Below are positions 58,501 to 64,000 of a stretch of DNA of 64,000 bases, one piece after another. The translations under genes were made by a program, and so were the position numbers. The DNA lies in assembly GCF_000186865.1 (NCBI RefSeq), contig NW_008705566.1, positions 2,473,699-2,537,698 of the forward strand. The letters are read 5' to 3'. The notes under the pieces were generated by a model. The model had not been told where the DNA came from, ran no database searches, and worked only from the letters and a program-made list of their open reading frames with translations. This DNA is from Aureococcus anophagefferens. Taxonomy: Eukaryota > Sar > Pelagophyceae > Pelagomonadales > Pelagomonadaceae. Numbering within the stretch: position 1 is the stretch's first letter; each line of letters begins with the position of its first letter.

Positions 58501-59383
58501 GGATGACGACGCCCCGGAGGAACTCGGCGCCGTGGCAGAGGCACGCGCCGGAGGAACTCGGAGACGGCGTTTCATATTGCAGTGGCCGGTCAGCCGGCGT
58601 CGGCCACGGCGTCGGCGCCGGCGTCGGCCAGGGCGTCGGATGCCAGGGCGTCGGCCAGGGCGTCGGCGCGGGCGTCGGCGACGCGACGGGCGCCGGCGTC
58701 GCCGTAAACAACTGGTAGATCGCGTCGGCCGCGAGCTCGTAGTCGTAGACGCGGAGGTCGTCGACGCTGCCGATGAACGGCGCGCCGGCGGACGCCGAGT
58801 CCGTGGGAGGACGGTTGCCCACGTAGAGCGGGTACGTGGCGCCCGTGTCGAGGGGCGTCGTCGACTCCATCAGGACGGCCGCGTCGTAGTAGACCGTCAC
58901 GAGCGACGCCGCCGTGCCCCCGGCGCCGTCGAACGTCGCGCAGTAGTGGTGCCAGCCGGAGCGGTGCGCGGCGTCCGTCGCTTCGAGGTTCGGCTCGCCG
59001 GACGTCAGCGCGACGAAGTCGCCGGTGGTCGTGCCCACGCCGAGACCGAACTCGGCGTTCACGGTGTGGGTCCCGTAGGTGAACAGCGCGCCGCCGTTGA
59101 ACTCCGCGACGTCCGCCCACAGGCACACGGTCCGCGCGGCGGTCCCGCCGATCGTCGCCGTCGCCGCGGCGGGGAAGATCACCGAGTTGTCGCCGACGCC
59201 GTCGAAGTAGAGCGCGCCGCTGCCGTCCGGGCCGATCGTGACCGTCGCATCGGTGACCGTGCCGTCGAGGCCGCCGTCCGCGGATCTGCCCGACGACTCG
59301 GCCGCGTCGCCGTTGTTGAAATCGACGACTAAAATCTGCGCGCTGGCAGCGCTCGCGAGGAGCAGCAAGGAGAGCGCGATCAT
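52550..59383 (-). CDS. Polycystin-1/REJ-like giant membrane protein with LamG domain, 2277 aa
   Basis: It has a signal peptide (MIALSLLLLASAASA). An N-terminal LamG/concanavalin-A-like domain (about 20-225; WADVAEFNGGALFTYG, SGWHHYCATFDGAGG, FIGSVDDLRVYDYEL) is followed by a P-T-P-W-P-T-P linker (about 230-265). A long extracellular region of PKD/REJ type comes next, with repeated D-A-S-x-S/D-P-D-x-x-x-x units (TLDASRSRDPDDETTTLRFA). A cysteine segment before the first membrane helix (ATCLCESKAGADYST) resembles a degenerate GPS. About seven membrane helices follow from residue 1305 (NPVILTTLGVIVGLCVIAMV; VLFNMVMILAAEAMAF; LLVVVLTLPVMKLFDYVFVR; others to about 2042). The order matches polycystin-1-like receptors, although the PLAT domain and polycystin channel signature are not evident. 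The C-terminal tail has four tandem repeats. Confidence 0.75.
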   Translation of the reverse strand: MIALSLLLLASAASAQILVVDFNNGDAAESSGRSADGGLDGTVTDATVTIGPDGSGALYFDGVGDNSVIFPAAATATIGGTAARTVCLWADVAEFNGGALFTYGTHTVNAEFGLGVGTTTGDFVALTSGEPNLEATDAAHRSGWHHYCATFDGAGGTAASLVTVYYDAAVLMESTTPLDTGATYPLYVGNRPPTDSASAGAPFIGSVDDLRVYDYELAADAIYQLFTATPAPVASPTPAPTPWPTPWHPTPWPTPAPTPWPTPADRPLQYETPSPSSSGACLCHGAEFLRGVVIPGDDWAGRQCDSEELSWACLADADEGGRLYLAEACCGTNTSCAAAPQVASAKFGDSGAVVVVELDAASDRGDYGGATFPCADAVEVFGWDSTRRLDDTTCVFLSDSQFEMVLPSTSAVVPGDAVALLVDAIGPKAGEPCGSNAWSTRATVAAPDDPPEVRLALPASPVTAAACDGLTLDASATSGGGGRGLAFEWFVDGTFAGDRSVLAVPNLDAGDSYAVAVVASSFLNVTARAALVVNAVAEAPPTVEVEGGAEASIRRWQALSLFAVAAPSAGCGGESIATYAWEGPFESTSRDPRYFSLPPSTLAAGSTYAFVVTATDDRGNSNTATATVEVRRSGVVAAVDGGDRSAAAGEAVTLDASRSRDPDDETTTLRFAWTCDGLPCGDGASSLAVNAPAAGVVATYAVLVAAADGRNATASCFVAGALAKSPPTLAAAAPAGKVDPSSRLKIATTVSGASPGTTFAWSLESGALEDGSLDAAALAPLVVEAEGDALSVPLVLAAGSLTPGGAYGFRLAAFDDDDLVAFASVAVVANAAPTSGGLDVAPPAGATMDTVFLFAAMYWADDDAPLTYSYFQRATTLAFGTSSPHYETLLPAGERTCAVDVADAYGATASAEALVAVAPSQKNASALRNASLEAIDAAFGASDVQAVYASLNIAATNEVLVDGGDASAPCGGDCGASESRGACAFYDANGDAADEARASYAACACAAGWAGDACGLSPDDAAATDAYRESLLVALAGARDLQDPHSRDAVAQQAATLEGLTAPRLSDGGARTALDVAAAVAADCRLAGLGEGARRDETAGAVAGALSNLATGLDDVASADAFAAAVDALAAALVDGAAAGQFADVATSPRVAVSSRRGAASTRFPALLDADAPRAALALEAPPCDDYDLSLVSFSTNVRKSAATPVDSAVVRVLFDDRCGDGRRLEGKKATSFTLTLPGAGNGSACASFDAGGDDWGYDDCVFVESTDGNATCLCESKAGADYSTTNLEYYLDALSAPITLGTLRDNPVILTTLGVIVGLCVIAMVIGRYLDRRDAARAAALPARTPLRHTTTSSAASDAKLRKQTAINVSAGIARASLPDFVLGLHDAPRFGARLIYENHSIISLFSVFDANLSRPARAVAVLFNMVMILAAEAMAFWIEYPLGYCEDVDERDACLDRSLMYDEAWAFMSGRSSPRRGCEWRDVVTKEDGHRCELRVPDGLSGRSLFLELLVVVLTLPVMKLFDYVFVRYVMAPLQKSRGKVEPAPAEEAGDVDDARAAVARLRQNLGLAPSRPADALRPTADAVLRKGCQECLVPVMRALHARGVELEHAFDALGDRRSRRALRRLRRDLGRKWGLPRTDVKGFAAHAWRRREVARFADRAYRRLVGNVGLAARADGIFDGLPEPYDRCCLFFELLRCDALTLVERGIVETWGEKLGGEEVSVTAVSLPAKAAGVAAWLAAFLYPVYFVLQFAQALDDRGETGSELKREWFLDTMQFLVFCYVTIEPLIILITQVMVPLAVRDKLLFLENPANKRVAYRTPLRVEPSVLVDLDRVDAFGAVGADVPRRLGEARDHRAAFASAACEEKEEAPSADGAPAKDSTRPSLGGAVLEQFVDQEESGALRAAASEFRAFLGTAGETRDLDDAHRARGGAQSLWASGAIVAFSRAVVFRPAWYQRLLGWTGALIQSLPEIPRDTFLEEYIAVVVFALIGFVQNDDRARAVLNSINSAIPGAVVVLGCMALCFFIVAGGLLAIEVVEKADAARVVAVEGHELGDENLDLEERLHRHRVREAAEALEKLWADYERAAGAPPSPRDAYKTATVPSARTLDAFLTGFVPNATKKPPPLVLTASELSLGLKSPETPNQGFRKAKTGDLPPLDGGSDGPDAPRKAKTGDLPPFDGGPDRKAKAGDLPPLDGGLDGPDAPRKAKTGDLPPFEGGPDGPDASEARDAEGAEAPAATPPSSAREVVHLQKTGSDYIDRGDEPDAARRRGMI
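52695..52933 (-). repeat. Four tandem 16-21-residue repeats in the C-terminal tail
   Basis: The tail contains four units beginning RKA-K-(T/A)-G-D-L-P-P-(L/F)-(D/E)-G-G; three are 21 residues and one is 16. The DNA units are highly similar, so the array is probably young and may vary in copy number. Confidence 0.85.
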
Positions 59384-59671
59384 CGATCGCGGCAGCTAAG
59401 ATGACCAACGCTTCCGAAGTGCCCGCATGGATCGCAGCAGAGAGAGCAACGATGACATGCTTTTGGGCAGCCAGTTCGCAGCTTTTGCACAGCCTTCAAG
59501 ATTAGCATCAATAACAATACTTCGAGCCCACGTTGAATTCATTCATCGAATGTTTGCGCGGCATTCCCAGCCTGCGGCGCAACGATGAGGGTCTGGGCTG
59601 CCCGCTAAAGAATCCGCCTGCTAGCTGCACACCGGGCTGCTCGTGAGAATCCGCCCACCGGCTCGGCAAGA
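59384..59671. promoter_or_regulatory. Divergent promoter spacer with imperfect direct repeat
   Basis: This 288-bp spacer separates the giant membrane-protein gene and the RelA/SpoT-LRR gene. It is AT-richer than its surroundings (for example around 59485-59530, with CTTCAAG at about 59488). An imperfect repeat of GGGCTGC-x-CG-x2-A-x-AGAATCCGCC occurs near 59594 and 59634, probably in the 5' leader of the plus-strand gene. Confidence 0.4.
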
Positions 59672-61639
59672 ATGGGCGGCGCGTCGTCCGTGCACCTCTT
59701 CGGGTCGTCGTCGGCCGACGACGACGTGCTCCTCAAGTACCTCTCGAAGCACGACGACGCGCGGCCCCTGCTCGAGGGCTTCCTGCGCGAGGCCGCGCGG
59801 CTCGACCACCCGGACCCGCTCCGGCACGTGGCGGAGTCGATCGTGAAGAAGCGACCCGCTTCTCCGAAGAAGAAGCCGCAGTCCAGCGTCGGGCGCGTCA
59901 TCGCGCAGTACGCCGCGGCCGCGGCGGACGGCGGCGACGTGCACGACGCCGTGCCGCTGTCCGTGCGCGTCGAGGCCGTCGAGGCCGTGCAGAAGGCCGT
60001 CGTCAAGAAGCAGATCAAGAAGAGCTCCCTCGAGGCGCAGCTCGCGCAGCTCTCGGAGCGGCGCGCGGCGCACGAGAAGAACATGACGCTCGCGCACAAG
60101 CGGCTCCTCGACGAGACCGCCGCGGGCCTCGCGGCGGACGTCGAGACCGCCAGCGCCAATCTGGAGCGATTGCAGGCGCGCTACAAGCGGCTCCGCCTCG
60201 ACACCATCGAGCGCTACACGCCGTCGCTCCTCGAGAGCGTCGACGAGCACGACCGCGTCTTCGCGGAGACGTGCGCGTCCGACCTCGCGGGCGCCCAGGC
60301 GGAGATCCTGGCCCTCGCGGCGAAAGCGCCGCCGCCGCCGGCGCCGCTGGCGCAGGCGCCGCCCTTCGCGGGCGCGGAGCCGCGGTACCTCGCGACGCTC
60401 CTCGCGATCTTGGAACGCGCGGCGAACGCGCGGCCGGCGCTCCGCGCCGTCGCGGACGCGGCCAACGCCGCGGCGGGCGGCGGCGGCCGCGTCGTCGAGT
60501 GCGCGCCCAAGGGCATCTCGCGGTGCCTCGAGAAGGTCGAGGAGGGCTACGACGGGTCGTTTCTACGGCTGCTCGACGCCGCGCGGGTCACGCTCGTCTT
60601 CGAGGACGTGGCCGGCGTGCTCGACGCGTTGCGGTTCCTCGTCGACGACGGGCAGCGCGCGTCCAGGTGCACGGTGCTGCGGGTCAAGGACCGGCTCACG
60701 GAGGCCTGGGACGCGGAGGTGTCCGGCGGGAACCGGGATTTACTGTTGAGCGTCGCGCTCGAGGGTTTGGACGACGGCGGGCCGCCCCTGATCTGCGAGA
60801 TCCAGATCCACCTCCGGCCCCTGCACGAGCTCAAGCGGGATCTGCACACGCTCTACGAGGCCGTGCGGGTCCTCGACGCGCGCGAGGACCACACCGCGGC
60901 GAGCGAGGGCGACCTCAACGACTACGTGCTCGAGCAGGCGGAGCGCGGCATCATCCGCAAGTTGCACTCCAACATCTCGAACCTCGTGGCGGAGAACGCG
61001 CCCGAGCGCATCGCGGCGCTCCTGACGCGGGACCCCTGCCCGCTCATCGACGTCTGCCTCGGCGGGCCCACGGCGCCGCGGCCGCTGAAGACGGGGCGCT
61101 TCGCGGGCTGGTCGCTGGCGAAGCTCATGGTCAACGACGGCGCGGTCCACTGCCGGCGGCTCCGCGTGCTGAACCTCTTCGACAACGGGCTCGTCGGCGA
61201 GGTGCCCAAGGAGCTCGGCGCGCTGCGGGAACTCCGCATCCTCACGCTCCAGCGCAACTCGCTCTCCGGCTCCATTCCGCGGGAGCTCGCGGCGTGCGAG
61301 AAGCTCGAGGTCGTCAACGTGTCCTGCAACGACTTTGAAGGAGCCGTGACGGACGTCTTCGGCGCCATGGCCCAGCTGAAGATCTTGTACATCAACAACA
61401 ACCGGCTCGCGGGCCCGCCGGGCCGCGTCGGCGGCCCGCTCATGGAGCGGATCGACGGCCGCGCGAACGCGTTCTCCGACGACGACGTCGCGCTTTGGCG
61501 CGCGCTGCCCGACACCCTCCATCTGCGGATCACGGCCGACGACCCGTCCTGGAGATCGGGCATGCCGCGGAACGCCGTGATGGAGTCGCACGCGCGCCTC
61601 GACGAGGACGACCAGGATGATAGTCCGAGACCTGAGTAG
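59672..61639 (+). CDS. RelA/SpoT-like domain fused to leucine-rich repeats
   Basis: This 655-aa protein begins MGGASS, an N-myristoylation signal. Residues about 100-215 are helical and charged (coiled-coil-like). Residues about 270-407 have the RelA/SpoT nucleotidyltransferase-like pattern: ISRCLEKVEEGYDGSFLRLL, DAARVTLVFEDVAGVLDALR, VLRVKDRLTEAW, GGNRDLLLSVALEG, LICEIQIHLRPLHELKRDLH and LYEAVR. This keeps the R/K-D-R, G-x-R-D, E-I-Q and H/Y-E positions of ppGpp synthetase-type domains. From about 494 there are plant-type leucine-rich repeats (LRVLNLFDNGLVGEVPKELG, LRELRILTLQRNSLSGSIPR). There is no plastid leader, so it is probably cytosolic and membrane-associated. Whether it makes (p)ppGpp cannot be told. 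Confidence 0.7.
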   Translation: MGGASSVHLFGSSSADDDVLLKYLSKHDDARPLLEGFLREAARLDHPDPLRHVAESIVKKRPASPKKKPQSSVGRVIAQYAAAAADGGDVHDAVPLSVRVEAVEAVQKAVVKKQIKKSSLEAQLAQLSERRAAHEKNMTLAHKRLLDETAAGLAADVETASANLERLQARYKRLRLDTIERYTPSLLESVDEHDRVFAETCASDLAGAQAEILALAAKAPPPPAPLAQAPPFAGAEPRYLATLLAILERAANARPALRAVADAANAAAGGGGRVVECAPKGISRCLEKVEEGYDGSFLRLLDAARVTLVFEDVAGVLDALRFLVDDGQRASRCTVLRVKDRLTEAWDAEVSGGNRDLLLSVALEGLDDGGPPLICEIQIHLRPLHELKRDLHTLYEAVRVLDAREDHTAASEGDLNDYVLEQAERGIIRKLHSNISNLVAENAPERIAALLTRDPCPLIDVCLGGPTAPRPLKTGRFAGWSLAKLMVNDGAVHCRRLRVLNLFDNGLVGEVPKELGALRELRILTLQRNSLSGSIPRELAACEKLEVVNVSCNDFEGAVTDVFGAMAQLKILYINNNRLAGPPGRVGGPLMERIDGRANAFSDDDVALWRALPDTLHLRITADDPSWRSGMPRNAVMESHARLDEDDQDDSPRPE

Positions 61640-61678
61640 ACCACTCGTGAGCAAGACCCTAATTAGAAGTCCAATCTT

Positions 61679-62818
61679 TTACTCGGGCATCTCCATGCCC
61701 TCGGCGTCGTCGACGGCGGCGGCCTTGGGCTCCGCGCGGTCGGCCCGCGCCAGTCGGAGCTTCTCCGCGGCGACGTCGCGCGCGGCCCGGAGCCGCTCCC
61801 GCGCGGCGTCGCACTGCGCGCGGAGCGCCTTCGCGCCTTCCGCCCTCTTCGCGCGGATCGCGTCGAGCCGCGCCGCGGCGTCGGCGTCGGCGTCGTCGCC
61901 GCCGTCGCCGTCGTCGTCGACGTCCGCGCGCGGGGACTGGCCCGTGAGGAAGGCCGCGTCCGTGACTCGGACCCGGTCGGACGCCGCGTTGAGCGCGCGC
62001 GTCTTGAACGTCCGGCCCCGGAGCCGCGACGCCTCGAAGACGTTCTCGACGCGGTCCGCGACCTTGGTCGCGAGGTGCTTGTCGAGGCGGCGCTCGATGG
62101 CGAGCATCTTGCTCGCGTCGATGGCGTCGGAGAGGGCCTCCGCGGCCTCGTTCTCGTCGAACGCCGCGCACGCCGCGGCCGCGGCCTCGAGGTCGTCCTG
62201 CGACGGCATCTCGAGGCCGCCGGCGCCGTGGCTCGCCGACGCGTCGGCGCGGGCGTCGGCGAACTGGGGCGGCAGCCGCGCGGCGGCGCCGGCCGCCGCC
62301 GACGACTTCTTCTCCGCCTCGTTCCACGCCAAGACCTCGTCGATGGCCTTCCAGGGGTTTTCGGCGTCGAAGGGCTCGTCGTCGTCGCGGGTCACGGGCG
62401 ACGGCGGCGGCTTCGACGCCTTCGCCTCCGGCGCGCCGCGCCGCGGCGACGGGCTCCGCCGGCTCGGCGACTGGCTGTTGCGGCCCGTGACGGCGTCGAG
62501 CCGCGCGGCGAGCTCGTCGGTGGTCCGCGCGGCGGCGATGGCGACGCCCGCCGTGCCCTTCTTCGGGCTGCCCGTTTTCTGCGTCATCGCGTCGAGGCGC
62601 GCGGCGAGGTCCCCGGGCGTCCGCGCGGGCTGCCGCAGCCCGATCTGCGGCATGGACGCGCTGCCGCTGCGCTTCAGCGGCGCGTCGCCGCCGCCTTTCT
62701 TCGGTCGCTCGCGCCGCTTCGGCTTCGACGACTCCGCCTTCTCCTCCTTGGCGAGGCGCTCCCGCGCGGCGAGCAGCCACGACGGTGCCGCGCCATTGTC
62801 GGGCTTGGGGCGAGGCAT
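61679..62818 (-). CDS. Low-complexity protein of unknown function, 379 aa
   Basis: From ATG 62818 the protein has 379 residues, mostly disordered and rich in alanine, arginine and serine. Two copies of a short motif, TPGDLAARLDAMTQKTGSPK and TTDELAARLDAVTGRN, and an SPSRRSPSPRRG patch stand out. The C-terminal third is a long helix (ARLDAIRAKRAEGAKALRAQ) likely to form a coiled coil. No domain is recognised. The upstream in-frame extension to 62986 is encoded by a GC-rich minisatellite and is probably leader rather than protein. Confidence 0.55.
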   Translation of the reverse strand: MPRPKPDNGAAPSWLLAARERLAKEEKAESSKPKRRERPKKGGGDAPLKRSGSASMPQIGLRQPARTPGDLAARLDAMTQKTGSPKKGTAGVAIAAARTTDELAARLDAVTGRNSQSPSRRSPSPRRGAPEAKASKPPPSPVTRDDDEPFDAENPWKAIDEVLAWNEAEKKSSAAAGAAARLPPQFADARADASASHGAGGLEMPSQDDLEAAAAACAAFDENEAAEALSDAIDASKMLAIERRLDKHLATKVADRVENVFEASRLRGRTFKTRALNAASDRVRVTDAAFLTGQSPRADVDDDGDGGDDADADAAARLDAIRAKRAEGAKALRAQCDAARERLRAARDVAAEKLRLARADRAEPKAAAVDDAEGMEMPE

Positions 62819-62836
62819 TGGAGGACGCGGGGGGTT

Positions 62837-62922
62837 CGCGCCCGGACGCGCCCCGGACGCGCCCGGACGCCCGGCGGACACGCCGGACGCCCGGACGGGC
62901 CCCGGACGCGCCCCGGACGCGC
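62837..62922. repeat. Degenerate 10-bp GC-rich minisatellite
   Basis: Repeats of a CCCGGACGCG-type unit (about eight degenerate copies) lie directly upstream of the ATG at 62818. If translated they would encode a repeated G-A-R-P-(G)-type peptide. Confidence 0.75.
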
Positions 62923-63009
62923 CCAGCAGCGCTCGAGGCGTCCAGAGTACTCGCTGCGATTTTCCCGATGTGTCGCGGTGAAGCATATTTAGAGCGCGCG
63001 CGCGCGTGC

Positions 63010-63996
63010 TCAGCGCCAGTCATGGGACCACGGCCCATGCTTCGCGGGCCGGCGGGAGGGCTGGTGGCGGAAAAGGGCGGCGGTAACGTGGATGGTGATG
63101 TAGGCAAAGGCGGTAAGGGCTTCCAGGGTCCCACGAAAGCCAGGCCGACTGTGGAACGCGCGGTGGTCGGTGAGCGCGGCGAAGACGCGCTCCACACTGC
63201 TCCGGCAGAAGTCGAGCTTGTCGTTCTCGTCGCGTTGGGCGTCGGTGATCGACCCGCCGGGCGGGTTGCGGTGCCCCGCGAGGATGTGCTCCGCCGTCTG
63301 GTAGATCTTGTCCCCGAGGCCGTACTCGTAGGGCTCGAACACGTGCTGGCCGAGGCGCGTGCCCTGGTTGAAGATATCGTTGTCGTTCGCGGTGCCGAGG
63401 TGCGGCCCGCTGAAGTAGACGATCTGCATGGAAAAGGTGACGGCGACCTCGAACTTGAAGACGCAGTTCTTGTACTTGGGCTGGTAGATGAGCCTCTCCT
63501 GGCGCTTGTCGTCGGGCGTCGCGACGTAGAGCGGGACTGTGTCCCAGATGGTCGTGACGCCTACCGGGAAGTACGGGTGGTGGTTAAAAGGGTCGAGCCT
63601 GTCGCTCCAGACGACCTCCCGGAGACACACCGCGAGCGCGAGCGCGACCGGCATGACGCTCTCCCTAAACGACCGGTGGCTGAGGCCCGTCTCCATCCCT
63701 CGGGCCCGAAGGACCGAGGGGCACTGCTCCTGGCGCGGGTAACAGTGAATGTAAACAAAAACGAAATAGAAGTGGATGACGGTCTGAGTATACCTCCGGC
63801 CGTGCCGGCAGATGAACCAGGACGGCCGCCAATTCACGGGCTCCAGGAACTGGCAGTACTGGTTCCATACGTACGCGAGATGCCCGCTCGGGTAGCCTGT
63901 GGCCGCCTGGCACGTGCCCCCGCACGTCATGTCGTCGAAGACTGTCGGCGGGACGGCCCAGGTGCTGTCGCGTTTCTGCTTCTTGGGCGGCGGCAT
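63010..63996 (-). mobile_element. PIF/Harbinger-type DDE transposase (HARBI1-like), 328 aa
   Basis: The ORF reaches the right edge of the window. It starts with a basic patch (PPPKKQKRD) and carries the DDE_Tnp_4/HARBI1-type order: first acidic residue in TTIWDTVPLYV, then a strand-rich core (FKFEVAVTFSMQIVYFSGPH) with the second Asp in GTANDNDIFNQG. AEHILAGHRNPP follows, and the third catalytic Glu is in RSSVERVFAALTDHR. The middle is richer in F, Y and I and the DNA is less GC-rich than the flanks, a sign of foreign or mobile origin. The inverted termini and TWA target duplication are not identifiable inside the window, so activity cannot be judged. It could also be a domesticated copy. Confidence 0.8.
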
Positions 63997-64000
63997 GACC

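Noticed and set aside
1..64000. Bacterial-style operons, CRISPR arrays or Shine-Dalgarno sites
   Set aside because: Gene content, spliceosomal introns, targeting leaders and alternating strands show nuclear eukaryotic DNA; no regularly spaced short repeats of CRISPR type were seen.

Overview
The window reads as nuclear DNA of a very GC-rich, gene-dense stramenopile alga. The best fit is a pelagophyte such as Aureococcus anophagefferens. The evidence is: (1) about 40 mostly intronless eukaryotic genes packed on both strands without operons, including eIF3k, RRP5, CHMP5/VPS60, a kinesin, MYND/RING and a PEX14-type domain; (2) several proteins that begin with a signal peptide followed by an A-x-A|(W/L)-A-P-like motif, the bipartite plastid leader of algae with secondary plastids; (3) short GC-AG and GT-AG introns, one of which is an intact introner element with terminal inverted repeats and an 8-bp target duplication. 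Introners of this kind have been described in Aureococcus and Micromonas. The species is an inference; no marker gene is present.

Layout. 1-5.4 kb: the 5' part of an RRP5 ribosome-biogenesis gene (running off the left edge), an unresolved coding-like patch, a small acidic/basic unknown and a METTL21-type methyltransferase. 5.4-18.7 kb: pyruvate kinase, a four-P-loop Trk/HKT cation transporter, a protein kinase, an alpha/beta hydrolase, a GH105-like hydrolase, a carbohydrate-type sulfotransferase, a GST-like protein, an MDR oxidoreductase, an NTF2-fold protein and a MYND-RING protein. 18.9-28.4 kb: a spliced, stand-alone PEX14 N-domain protein, double-domain Cpn20, a plastid-type pseudokinase, a second sulfotransferase, a broken ASCH-like gene, CHMP5, two plastid-type proteins and a spliced papain-family protease. 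28.6-47 kb: a histidine phosphatase, an introner-split unknown gene, a chromatin-reader-like/2OG-Fe(II) dioxygenase candidate, eIF3k, a PH-PH-CNBx3 PKG-like pseudokinase, an asparaginase, a coiled-coil protein, a GT-A-like glycosyltransferase, a tetraspan protein and a kinesin. 47-64 kb: a 57-aa membrane microprotein, an F-box-like protein, a nuclear-type unknown, a mannitol-dehydrogenase-family enzyme, a 2277-aa polycystin-1/REJ-like protein with LamG, a RelA/SpoT-like-LRR fusion, a disordered protein and a PIF/Harbinger transposase.

The genes are ordinary neighbours in a compact genome and do not form one pathway. Many pairs are divergent with 100-300 bp spacers, so bidirectional promoters are likely. 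Common themes are plastid metabolism (pyruvate kinase, Cpn20, mannitol-type dehydrogenase, possible chlorophyll-catabolite-like protein) and signalling proteins with unusual domain combinations. The most distinctive items are the introner-generated intron, the PEX14-domain microprotein, the triple-CNB pseudokinase and the RelA/SpoT-LRR protein. No rRNA, tRNA, CRISPR array or replication origin was recognised by eye.
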